This document shows positions 32,801 through 40,589 of a stretch of 64,000 nt of DNA, in pieces. Source of the DNA: Symsagittifera roscoffensis (Eukaryota; Xenacoelomorpha; Acoela; Convolutidae); NCBI RefSeq assembly GCF_963678635.1, contig NC_087065.1:11057579-11121578 (forward strand). Reading direction: 5' to 3'. The position numbers and the translations under genes are program-made. How positions within the stretch are numbered: position 1 is the first letter of the stretch; each line of letters begins with the position of its first letter. Under the pieces are notes generated by a model. That model was given only the letters and a program-made list of their open reading frames with translations, had not been told where the DNA came from and did no database searches.

Positions 32801-35800
32801 TTCTGAGGCTTGAAGTCTTCTTCTGACGTCGAACTGGTGGAAACCTCTATTTCCTTTTCTACTTCAAGTGGTTTCCTGAGCTCCGAGCTATTCTTGTATG
32901 CCGCCGTCTTGCATCGGGCCAAAACGATGGGCGCCGTCTCTCTCAAGTTTCCTTCCGAAACAGCATCCACTGAAGGACTACCCCATCCTTCCACTTCTCT
33001 CTTCCTCTTGCGAGTCTTCACATCTCTGCTCGAGGGTGTTGTGGCTATCATCATTGATTCGACCTCTCCATCCACTCCTTCCAACTCTTGCCTCCCCCCT
33101 GCTCGAGCCTTAAGGATATTAGTACTTTTAATCATATTACTAGTCCCAACCTTATCCCTTTTTATATCATCAACCATTTTATCCACAGTTTTTTGTTTCA
33201 GAGTAGAGCTGTCCTCACATTTCTCTTTTCTAGTCTTCGATCGTGCGTTCCTCAGCTCCACTAGCTTGTTCAGCAGCTCTTTTCTTGCTTTCTCATCCAG
33301 GCCCGTTCCTATCAGGAGCGGTTCCCCGAATCTCACTACTGCGTCCCACAGTTCCTTCTTGAACTTGTCCAGCGTCGTCTCGCTGCCCACTTCTCGATTG
33401 AATTCCTCCAGGAACTCCTGCCAAGCGTCATCTTCGAGAGATCCCAAGAATATGTCCCTGTTCCCTTCGAACGTGTTCTTCTTCCTTTCCTCCGAGCTCA
33501 AGAGTAACATCCCCATATTGAAGGTCTCACCTGCCAATGGCAACTCTAGGTTCTTCCGCGGAGACGGAATCAGGGGTGGTGTGGCAGTATCTGCCCAATT
33601 CTCCTCGCTCAAATCTTTCAACAGCTCTTGAGTGGTGAGCTCCTCCCCTGATGGCCCTGGTTCAGGCGTATTCCCCACTTCCATGTCTTCACCAGCTTCA
33701 CTGAGAGTTTCATCCATACTCTCTTCTTCTGACTCATGTCTCCTTCTCTCGAGAATTTTCTTAAATCGGTCCTCGACGGGTCCGCTCCTCTTGTCTCCAG
33801 GTGTGTCCACGGACAGTGGTGATGGTGTCGCAGGATCCAGCTTTTTGTATTCCGTCAGTGCTACGTGCAGTTGACCTGCTGCATCTAGTTCTGTTCCTTC
33901 CTGTCTTATTTCCACCTGTTCCAAGCCATAGGGCGCCTTATATTTTCTCGTGGCAAATTTCATGTCGTCCACCAGTGCGACGTGCCCCTCCATCACGATC
34001 ATCCTGCCATCATCCCATATGGGCAACATGTTCTCAAGTCCCTCCTTCTCAAGAGTTCTCAAGACCTTCCTCACCTCATACCCTGGGGGCTGCGAACCTC
34101 TACTCTTTTTCGCTTGCGTCGTCCACGAGTTTACCTTCATCTCGCTGGTATGGAAGTAGACCGCCGCCGTGTAGCCAATGAACAGGGGGTCCCAGCCATC
34201 AGTGAAATCCTTCTGCATTTCCTCCGCCGTCATCCTCGCCATTATGGAGGGAACTACCAAGGGACTATTCATTCCTAAGGTCATCCTCCTGACTATTGGG
34301 AACTCAGGCATGGTGGCCGGGAGGATTTCTTTCTCCATTATGGTCTCCAGCTCCCTCTTCACCAGTGCGAAGCACTCCTTCCAGGCAGGAATTCTCAAGA
34401 TTTCTCGTCCGTCCGCCGTCAATGGGTTCAAGTTCCAGAATTTGGGATACATTTCAATGGGACCCTCTCGCTTGCCTCCCATTCTACATTGCATTTGACC
34501 CCTGAAGTTGCACACTATCAGCTCGGCATCTTTCACCTTTCCAAAGAGTACCGTGTTGCTCATTCGCGCCCTGAGCACCTCCTGCTGACACCAATTCAGC
34601 GCTGTACCATCCAGTACGCTGATGAGACTCAAGTGCGTCACCGAGTGACGATACGTTATCACCAGGGGATCTGGAAACGCGTACGTCACTGCTGGACCAT
34701 AGATGCAGGTCACCACCTCCTCCAGACCTCGGATTATCCCCATTGGGTCCGACCTCATTGCCAGGCACAGGTCCGTCAACAGAGGCATCCCTCTGTTCGC
34801 CTTCTCCCATTCTTCTCTCGAGGTTGGGTTCTCATCTTCACCCGTCATGTATCGATTCTGCATCATGAGGTATTGCACCAGCAGTGTCTTCAACCCTGCG
34901 GCACACTTGTAGGAGCTGGTTTCAATACTCGTGTGGACTCTCCCCATAGACAGAGGTTCTCCATATTCCATTAACCGATGAAACGACACCAATTCCCCAT
35001 GGGTCAAGAGTACTAGCGCCAGATACCCATCAACTCGAAGTGTCTCCACTCCTCGACTAAACATGTATGCTGGGCCCATGTTGAACAAGTATCTGGGGTA
35101 GACCAAATACAGGGCCAAGAGCAGGCTGATGGGCATGCCCAGTATCTCCTGCACGAAGGCTCCAAAGATAGTCGCCGTGGTACCGAATACTCCTGCCAAG
35201 AATTCCTTCTCCCAGCAAGGACTCAAGAACTTGAGAATCTCGTAATCCCTCCGAGTCCTCAATTCGCCTTTGGCGTGCTCTCTCCAGAACCCTGCGATTG
35301 TCACTTCATTGGCGGCCGAGACAAATCTAGCCACCGTCATGTCTCTTACCTCGGCCAGCTCCAGTTGCTTCTCTAGGAAACTCCAGATTTGTTTCACGAG
35401 GAGTGGTGCTTCTTCCCTCGTTTTATTCGTGACGTTCTCCAGCCTTGGTGTCAGGAATGGCCACCAGCCATTCTCTTGAGTCAAGCGATATTTCATCGAT
35501 TCTAACTGTTTCTCCGTCTCGACCACATTTCTCCTCTCGTTGCTGGGACCTCTAGACTTGCTGGTGGAATTTGCGACTTTCACCTCCATAAACCGGAACC
35601 ACAGGCTGGCCGTCAACTGGTTTATCGCCGTGTGGTCGTCCCCGATGACTGGGCTGAACTTGAGTTGTCTAGCAAAGTTCGATATCTCTAGCAAGAGTAC
35701 CTCATCCAACACAATCAAGACGTCGGCTAGTCCGTAAAAGCCCCTCAGCGCATGAGATATGTCAGCCCATGCCGCTGGTAATTCTGATTTGTAAAGTCTC

Positions 35801-37491
35801 AAGTTCACTGGCTCCAGCTCTCGATTGGGGGCTGCCATCAGAATCCGCCATTCACTCCCTTCTGCTATCAAGATCAAGACCGCGTACACGAATTGTAGGG
35901 CGGGTGGCATGCTTGCGTATCCTGGGGATGTGGTAAACACCACCTTTGTCTTGGACCCAAATCTTGAGGCTACGTTCTCTTGTACCTCATTCATCGCCGC
36001 AAATAACGCCTGAATGGCCTCCCATATCTTCCTTGATGTCGGAACCTCCTTGCCCTTCAGTTGCTCAAGAAGTCCCATCGCATGCAGGTGGTCATTCATT
36101 CCTGCAAACAATAGCAGCTCAGGTTCACAGGGCATCTCCGACTTTATTGCCACCACTAGGGTCAACATCTGGTTCAATTCGGCTCCTGGCAAAGAGTATA
36201 CCAGAGTCTCCGGCCAGAACAACTTGGGAGACGTTCCTTCGAAGTCCGATCCCGCCACAATGACTACTCTTGCAGCAGCTGGATCTGCTCTATCATAAAC
36301 TGCCAGAGTCTTGGCCAATTGGGTGCCGCCACAGGGCTTCCCGTACCTGGGATCCTCTGCCAACTTGGGACCTTCGTAAGCAGCGTCAGGCAACTCCATT
36401 CCCCCCGGATTGAGTAGCTTGTCTACCACTTTTAATTGCGCCGGGGTTGCCAACTTGATCCTGGCGATGCCAGTTCGGTGCTTGGGAGGTTCTACTATAA
36501 GTCTGGGACTCCCTAGCAGCTTGAGAGGCCTATAGTTAATGGGTCCCATGATCGCTTTTGTGGGAATTCCAGTCAGGTCTGTAGTCTCCATTAACCTCGC
36601 TCTCGAGAAATGCGCCTCGTGTGCTTTCAACCAGTCTACGCAATGATGTCTATTCAAGTCCTCATGCGACACTCGTTCGATCCCCAGGGTTTCCGCCAAC
36701 TCTCGTCTGCATTCCAAGGTCTCTAGATCCAGTTCCTTCACCTTCTCAGGATATCTCAAGCGGGTAGTCTCCATAGACTTCTTTTCTCTCCTGCCATCTG
36801 CCACCACCACGGAGGACATCGCCGAGCCCGGAGGTGTTGATGACTCTACCTCCTCCGACTCCATTGGTGTGGCACTCTGCAATCGGGTCTGATTGCTCCT
36901 TGAACTGTCTCTAGTATCAACTCTCGCTCCCAAGCGACCAGCCAAGGCCCTCGAGGCAAGGAATGGTGGGTTGGGAGGTGGTCCTAAAGTGAATTGGGCT
37001 GTCTCCAGCAGGTCCGCTTCTAGTGTGTTTATATGTTCCTGGAAGACGTCGTTCAGCCACTCCGCTCCCCTTGGCCTATCGAAATGGATTCCATCTTTCG
37101 AGGTGTCTTCAGGGAATCCCTTGTTCTCCATGCGTTCAGCTATGTCCAGCAGCCTGAGAGGAAGCACACTCTTTCGGTGTATGTCTCGGATCGCCTTGTT
37201 CAGGCTCCGCACCTTCTGGTTCATCTCTAGGGCGTGCTGATCAAACATCATGTTGTAGGGGACCGTGCATACCGTCAGCAGGATGGGGTCCATCTGGATC
37301 CTCAGTTCCTCAAGAAGGCAGCTCATCTTGTCGCACAGCCTCGTTACTTTCCTCGCTTCTCCCCTTGACACGTCGTTGGTCCCAACCATCAGGGTCACTG
37401 TGTAAACTTTGGTCATCCCTAGCATGTCCTTGATATGCCCTCGGTGGTGTAGCCGACCATCAAGACGGCCTCCGTCGCAGACTCCCTGCAC
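29893..37491 (-). CDS. Giant 2,532-residue ORF with two SGNH-hydrolase-like segments
   Basis: Last ORF before the 3' LTR, in the place of env. Segment 1 (1-160) has TLMVGTNDVSRG (block III GTND at 37-40) and SKDGIHFDRP (block V DGIH at 133-136), as in SGNH/GDSL hydrolases; the block I Ser would lie in the overlapping ORF upstream. Segment 2 (about 405-620) has VVIVAGSDFEG (411-416) and LLFAGMNDHLHAMG (GMND 464-467), a second GxND-like block, followed by a hydrophobic stretch LQFVYAVLILIA. Beyond that: hydrophobic helices (ISLLLALYLVY...), a charged Ser/Glu-rich linker (RRHESEEESMDETLSEAGE), a basic NLS-like KTRKRKREVE, a Cys-rich CLDSTCGNGEHICDGRSC, and an acidic end ISSDDEEELLRQ. No transmembrane envelope layout or fusion peptide was seen. 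Function unknown; the SGNH part may be a lipid or carbohydrate esterase (inference). Confidence 0.8.
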   Translation of the reverse strand: MQGVCDGGRLDGRLHHRGHIKDMLGMTKVYTVTLMVGTNDVSRGEARKVTRLCDKMSCLLEELRIQMDPILLTVCTVPYNMMFDQHALEMNQKVRSLNKAIRDIHRKSVLPLRLLDIAERMENKGFPEDTSKDGIHFDRPRGAEWLNDVFQEHINTLEADLLETAQFTLGPPPNPPFLASRALAGRLGARVDTRDSSRSNQTRLQSATPMESEEVESSTPPGSAMSSVVVADGRREKKSMETTRLRYPEKVKELDLETLECRRELAETLGIERVSHEDLNRHHCVDWLKAHEAHFSRARLMETTDLTGIPTKAIMGPINYRPLKLLGSPRLIVEPPKHRTGIARIKLATPAQLKVVDKLLNPGGMELPDAAYEGPKLAEDPRYGKPCGGTQLAKTLAVYDRADPAAARVVIVAGSDFEGTSPKLFWPETLVYSLPGAELNQMLTLVVAIKSEMPCEPELLLFAGMNDHLHAMGLLEQLKGKEVPTSRKIWEAIQALFAAMNEVQENVASRFGSKTKVVFTTSPGYASMPPALQFVYAVLILIAEGSEWRILMAAPNRELEPVNLRLYKSELPAAWADISHALRGFYGLADVLIVLDEVLLLEISNFARQLKFSPVIGDDHTAINQLTASLWFRFMEVKVANSTSKSRGPSNERRNVVETEKQLESMKYRLTQENGWWPFLTPRLENVTNKTREEAPLLVKQIWSFLEKQLELAEVRDMTVARFVSAANEVTIAGFWREHAKGELRTRRDYEILKFLSPCWEKEFLAGVFGTTATIFGAFVQEILGMPISLLLALYLVYPRYLFNMGPAYMFSRGVETLRVDGYLALVLLTHGELVSFHRLMEYGEPLSMGRVHTSIETSSYKCAAGLKTLLVQYLMMQNRYMTGEDENPTSREEWEKANRGMPLLTDLCLAMRSDPMGIIRGLEEVVTCIYGPAVTYAFPDPLVITYRHSVTHLSLISVLDGTALNWCQQEVLRARMSNTVLFGKVKDAELIVCNFRGQMQCRMGGKREGPIEMYPKFWNLNPLTADGREILRIPAWKECFALVKRELETIMEKEILPATMPEFPIVRRMTLGMNSPLVVPSIMARMTAEEMQKDFTDGWDPLFIGYTAAVYFHTSEMKVNSWTTQAKKSRGSQPPGYEVRKVLRTLEKEGLENMLPIWDDGRMIVMEGHVALVDDMKFATRKYKAPYGLEQVEIRQEGTELDAAGQLHVALTEYKKLDPATPSPLSVDTPGDKRSGPVEDRFKKILERRRHESEEESMDETLSEAGEDMEVGNTPEPGPSGEELTTQELLKDLSEENWADTATPPLIPSPRKNLELPLAGETFNMGMLLLSSEERKKNTFEGNRDIFLGSLEDDAWQEFLEEFNREVGSETTLDKFKKELWDAVVRFGEPLLIGTGLDEKARKELLNKLVELRNARSKTRKEKCEDSSTLKQKTVDKMVDDIKRDKVGTSNMIKSTNILKARAGGRQELEGVDGEVESMMIATTPSSRDVKTRKRKREVEGWGSPSVDAVSEGNLRETAPIVLARCKTAAYKNSSELRKPLEVEKEIEVSTSSTSEEDFKPQKVNVKRGSTNGQVGEVEIGKEWISKAHQDMGKQVTSDPLERNKTRNTSRTWWVALETLKEMEDCLKKLDSGIARRRRNWATQQKAEVNKIEMASHLKRSWQSLLKDHFEEAMRTSSSAPPLMANPFVRTAGQLMFTWSLVGIELETLTSYDRLKLGSKKLEVYQALMQHVARDNSGLSLARRKDATCFLRWTMSMMSDSTILACHQRASGSKTMERRVSTIILNVYQSTGIEKEDGSRLSLENHRKLDEVRRFSNKKFEEEHDVHRNLASSEQYSRLSEKGEYQYVSGVMGIAYNPFLDSEAGGAHRNHEVAELLKFWTERIMEIDAVEKEGPSLGLILEKTPEVISIPRSNKRVEVNMGGGDGLLTTNLGVIWKLLRPSWCPHPHASLIEETTERVRLAPTEDEDLAKLSVLHKLITPQMQEPSERTSDPGSAKKLEPGSCLDSTCGNGEHICDGRSCVRILSFQKEDLVTWFEDITEREKSEVQIIAECYARTTVNIATALGFFSRMCGLQALERLESEHHLVTALSVESWPGVLQVTQKHIRSWKVGLEAEMGFPMSEAYGLPLNAKSLIGSMMANLCGSHYPLHMAMVEVSSQRILVDKAFSVPKCVRLARMSHHSHKLLRKIKGTVPKELRDDLSEIWGEDLLKLERENTSDHERQNVIGKPVGSTPNLEDNDTMHEKMMELEPLLEASGERNLRSIEISHGECPCHCLAQTVWYPDHKNLCLVWDVEEIRSIGLPDHRQKVTLLVVSTMLALRWIEENITKYREATTPTAESIYAIDYSRRLELFETACKVFAIPTEVRHVWSRLRYFPWFRATLTSWLYRATKDHMRKHQKEYRQFQAEIGPEAFKRPLLTHRNAITTGWKRVGKMSRDNTKARESILEEDLAKNVSLSLHNSFCLNREARVKALPNQAKRLQEQREWMRSYEQLKAWEEIVISSDDEEELLRQFAASSTSGCSTSKAKSTR

Positions 37492-37646
37492 TCACCCTGG
37501 TCCTCCAACTGGAGGATCGCATTCAGCATCACCGCCATTCTTTCGTCTATCTGGGTGTGGTCCAGGTCCCTCAAGCGTCTGTACAGCTCGTCAAGAGTGG
37601 GCTTCTGCAGAGCCGCGGGCACGGAGTTCCAGAATCGGTCTGCCAT
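37419..37646 (-). CDS. 75-codon ORF overlapping the giant ORF; probable N-terminus via -1 frameshift or decay
   Basis: Starts MADRFWNSVPAALQK and ends EAVLMVGYTTEGISRTC, overlapping the giant ORF by 73 bases in the -1 frame relative to it. VLMVGYTT sits where an SGNH block I (hydrophobic strand then GDS) is expected, just before block III of the giant ORF, so the two frames look like one domain split by a frame change. The GDS core reads GYT, so the nucleophile is missing or altered. Either programmed -1 frameshifting, a small intron (CCAGGGTGAGTG at about 37497 looks like a donor) or a single indel would connect them. No classical slippery heptamer was found. Confidence 0.55.
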   Translation of the reverse strand: MADRFWNSVPAALQKPTLDELYRRLRDLDHTQIDERMAVMLNAILQLEDQGECRESATEAVLMVGYTTEGISRTC

Positions 37647-38189
37647 TCTTTATAACTTCGGGATGTGTGGAGATAGATGTTAACCAGCTCAAGAATTACC
37701 TTACCAACTCAAGAATTACCTTACCAACTCAAGAATTACCTTACCAACTCAAGAATTACCTAATTCAAGAATTCTCTAGGAATTTTCTCTTGCAAGCACT
37801 TGCTGTAGATCCGGATTATCGCGTGTCCAATCACGATTCTCTTCTTCTGTTTCTCGCTTGAGTGTAGTTGGATATTCAACTTTGTTTTTCAAACTTGATC
37901 TGAAAACATAAAGCTCATTAAAACTTAGTATGTCACGTTCCTGACCTAGAGACCCCCCTTTTACCCATATGATTAAAATCCTATCATTCACATATCACTT
38001 AAAACAATTCGATTGGATTTCCCTTAAGAACATGCAGATTCATTTTATGTTTTAGCACCATCAATTCTTTCTTTTAAAATTCAATTGTCATGCCAATCAC
38101 ATCTTAAGATCCCTTTACCTGCGCCGCACCCCAGTACCTAACTCAAGACTCCTCCCTCACACCCGACTCGATACCTCCATGTACCCGAC
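37647..38189 (-). other. Spacer between integrase-macro ORF and the downstream ORFs
   Basis: About 540 bp without a convincing gene apart from the 20-bp tandem repeats. A short frame at 37776-37991 has no recognisable content. It would be the leader of a subgenomic or spliced RNA for the downstream ORFs (inference). Confidence 0.45.
37681..37774. repeat. Tandem 20-bp repeat upstream of the giant ORF
   Basis: Four consecutive copies of a 20-bp unit (TTACCAACTCAAGAATTACC), the first slightly diverged, plus a partial fifth (AATTCAAGAATTC). It lies about 40 bp upstream of the 75-codon ORF on the coding side. Each copy contains CTCAAG, the hexamer enriched throughout the element. Its position in a leader suggests a regulatory or RNA role (inference). 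Confidence 0.85.
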
Positions 38190-40439
38190 TCAGGCGATGC
38201 TCAAGTAGTACTTCTTGTGAAGATGCACCATTATCTCGGTTTCTGCAAAGACCACATGTAGGATAGCATACAATTCCCTCGAGCTCAGTTTGCCCCTGTT
38301 TGGGTCGTACACCGGCATCGAGACCTCCACTATTCCTCTTTCAATCATGAAGTCACGTAGTCTTGTCAGTGCCAATATCACGTGTTCGGGATCAATTATG
38401 TTTCTGTCGTTGACTCTCGTTACTAGGAAGCAGAGGTATTTGCCCGGGACTTGTGCTACTGACGGTGGAAGCGCTGCCATGCCTCCCAGTCCCGGCCTCT
38501 GTCTGAACAGGAACTCTACGTTCTGGTACTCTCTTTTGAAGTCAGCCTCCAATCTTGACTTGAAACTCATGTCCGCCGTGATGCAGATCGCGTTGGTCCT
38601 GTTTGACAGGATGAAGTCGCTATCCGTTATCATGATGTTCTCTGAGTATTCATTGGGTATTTCGAATTTCGTTTTGAAATTCCTTCCTATGGTAGGCTCT
38701 GGTTCTTCTTTCTCCAGTTCCAATCCGCTTGTTTCCCTCACTTCCTTGAGCTTCTTTATCATCAAATTTTCGGTGTGGGTAATTCCTACCCCCACTCCCC
38801 GGACAAAAATATTTATCGACGTCCCCGTCGATGTAGTCGGGTCTGAATTGTCCTTAGGGATGTCCAGTGGCCTGTCTGTTGCTGTCCATCCGAAAAGAGG
38901 GTCCTCTGTCTTCATGTAATTTGCTGCTGATATATCGACTTGCTGAATGCTTTGTCCTTCGTGGCTCTCGTCTTTGACATCACGCATCCACTCTAGAATC
39001 CTCAAGTTCGTGTTCTCCCTCCTTTCTATTTCACTCTGCTCGAGATCCGTCTCCAATTCTGGCGTCGAGTAATCATCCTGCGGATAATGTCCACCATCGT
39101 CAATCACTTGCCATTCCTCTTCGGCCTCCAGTTCGCCTGCGCTTAGTAGTTCATCGCCCAACTTGTCTGGCTGTATCTTATCGATCAAGAAGTCATCCCC
39201 GTACCTATTGTACCTCATACCTGTTCGTTTACGATTGCCCGTCCTGGTTTCCGGTGGTGTTGGTCGATCCGGTTCCATCCACTTCGGTACCTCGTTTTGC
39301 TCGGGATCGTTCCAGTCTTCTTCTACAAATGAACCTGCATCCGACTCCACTTCTATCTTTTCGTTGTCGTCCAAACTCAAGTTCTCATTACCATCATTTT
39401 TCTCTCTAGTGCCTTTCTCATTCACTTCGCACGCTGGTTCCACCACCAGGTACTCAAGACCTTCCATGTCTTTTGGCAGGCACCAGTCCTCCGGAGACGG
39501 AATGTGAGGCTTCAGATTTTCGTAATGTGCTGCTCGCCCTGTACTCAAGCGATAGAACCTTCCTTGTTGATGTACTTCCGTAATCATGAACGGTCCTCTC
39601 CATTTCTTGAGTAGTTTCTTTGTTCCCTTGGGCGGTATGACATTTTGGAAAACCCACACGTATTGGCCCACTTCGTATGGCTTTGCTCTTAGTATCTTTT
39701 CGTCATATTTCTTGCGTTGCCTCATTTGCGCTTGCGCCGTGTTTCTCCGACATAGCTCGTTTAGCTCTTGTTGTCTTTTGATCGCTTCCTTCACGTATGC
39801 TTGAGGTGACGTCCTCTTCCCCTCGTACTCCGGGTAGAAGAATGTTAGAGGCATTGCCCTTTCCCTGCCTGTCAACATCATGAAAGGACTGATACCCGTC
39901 GTTGAGTGCTGAGTACTATTATAGGCTCCTACTACTTGTGGCAGGTATTTGTCCCAGTCCGTCATGTATCTCGAGCAGTACACCCTGAGCATGTTGACCA
40001 GTGTCCTGTTCTGTCTCTCTACCAACCCATTGGTCTGTGGATGATAGGTCGTCGAGTGTGCTTGAGCAATGTGTGATCTCTTCATCAATTCTTTTGTCAA
40101 GTCCCCCACAAAAGCCTTGCCGTTGTCTGACTGGAAAGTCATTGGACAACCATATCGCGATATCCAATGCGTTATCAGGTGATCACATGTCTCCTCTGCT
40201 GAGGCTGTCTGGCACGGAACCGCTTCCGCCAACTTGGTGAAGTGATCTATTATAACTAGTATTTGGTTATAACCCGACTCCGTCATGCAGATTTTCTGAT
40301 GGTCTATCTGCACCACTTCATTGAATTCCGAACTCTCGACAGACTTGAGGGGAAACTTCATCTTCCTTGGGTCTTTTACTTGAAGGCATGCTAGGCAGGC
40401 ATTCACCCACCTCTCGCAAGCTTTTCTCATTCCCGGCCA
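38190..40439 (-). CDS. Ty3/gypsy integrase with C-terminal macro-domain-like module (5' truncated)
   Basis: The frame is open to the junction at 40439 (WPGMRKACERW...), so the first ATG at 40430 is internal and the pol start is lost. Numbered from that Met: second half of the zinc site CLACLQ (12-17), integrase core with D43 (VVQIDHQ), D102 (FQSDNGKAF) and E138 (NGLVERQN, 35 residues between D and E), TYHPQTNG, and a GPF box (KKWRGPFMI, 279-281). Residues about 330-560 are acidic and unstructured. Residues about 597-746 resemble a TARG1/OARD1-like macro domain: NAICITADMSF, then KYLCFLVTRV, ALTRLRDFM, IVEVSMPVYDPNRGKLS and LHVVFAETEIMVHL. The ADP-ribose loop GAGIA is replaced by FKSRLE and the GCG loop by YDPNRG, so catalysis is doubtful and the fold is inferred. 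Confidence 0.85.
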   Translation of the reverse strand, partial: WPGMRKACERWVNACLACLQVKDPRKMKFPLKSVESSEFNEVVQIDHQKICMTESGYNQILVIIDHFTKLAEAVPCQTASAEETCDHLITHWISRYGCPMTFQSDNGKAFVGDLTKELMKRSHIAQAHSTTYHPQTNGLVERQNRTLVNMLRVYCSRYMTDWDKYLPQVVGAYNSTQHSTTGISPFMMLTGRERAMPLTFFYPEYEGKRTSPQAYVKEAIKRQQELNELCRRNTAQAQMRQRKKYDEKILRAKPYEVGQYVWVFQNVIPPKGTKKLLKKWRGPFMITEVHQQGRFYRLSTGRAAHYENLKPHIPSPEDWCLPKDMEGLEYLVVEPACEVNEKGTREKNDGNENLSLDDNEKIEVESDAGSFVEEDWNDPEQNEVPKWMEPDRPTPPETRTGNRKRTGMRYNRYGDDFLIDKIQPDKLGDELLSAGELEAEEEWQVIDDGGHYPQDDYSTPELETDLEQSEIERRENTNLRILEWMRDVKDESHEGQSIQQVDISAANYMKTEDPLFGWTATDRPLDIPKDNSDPTTSTGTSINIFVRGVGVGITHTENLMIKKLKEVRETSGLELEKEEPEPTIGRNFKTKFEIPNEYSENIMITDSDFILSNRTNAICITADMSFKSRLEADFKREYQNVEFLFRQRPGLGGMAALPPSVAQVPGKYLCFLVTRVNDRNIIDPEHVILALTRLRDFMIERGIVEVSMPVYDPNRGKLSSRELYAILHVVFAETEIMVHLHKKYYLSIA

Positions 40440-40588
40440 GTTCCATTATACCCACATAAAGCATTTGTTATCATGATGAAGGTATAGAAAGATGGAAAAC
40501 TTTTAACTAATCAATATCGTAGAAAAGCGTAATAAGTTCTTATTTGCTGAACGCTTTATGCAGAAAACCTGAAGCAAAATCGACAAAT
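40440..40588. repeat. Right part of the third 2.33-kb repeat copy
   Basis: TTCCATTATACCCACATAAAG... to AAATCGACAAA matches 26257-26404 and 23932-24076. It joins the large retroelement on the left and the capsid-type gene remnant on the right, so this repeat unit was already beside that gene when the retroelement arrived. Confidence 0.85.
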
Positions 40589-40589
40589 T

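Larger units (their letters stand above)
28592..40439 (-). mobile_element. Large Ty3/gypsy element with macro-domain and SGNH-type extra ORFs (5'-truncated)
   Basis: On the minus strand the order is integrase with C-terminal macro-like module, 20-bp repeats, a 75-codon ORF, a 2,532-codon ORF, polypurine tract, then 3' LTR. The upstream half (5' LTR, gag, protease, RT, RNase H) is missing: at 40439 the integrase frame is cut in mid-motif (WPGM...) by the 2.33-kb repeat. The element is clearly richer in G+C than its surroundings and its long ORFs are open, so it is younger than its neighbours. No target-site duplication is visible. Flanks (CATCAGTCTT on the left, TTCCATTATACCC on the right) are consecutive in the uninterrupted repeat at 26250-26262 apart from about two bases. 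Confidence 0.9.

Noticed and set aside
32810-33631. 273-codon plus-strand frame (Ser/Leu-rich)
   Set aside because: Lies wholly antisense inside the giant ORF; its composition is what the complement of Glu/Lys/Arg codons gives.
29893-37491. Viral envelope glycoprotein
   Set aside because: Position fits env, but there is no signal peptide, furin site, fusion peptide or C-terminal membrane anchor.
37681-37774. CRISPR-like array
   Set aside because: Direct repeats are contiguous, without spacers, and the setting is a eukaryotic retroelement.
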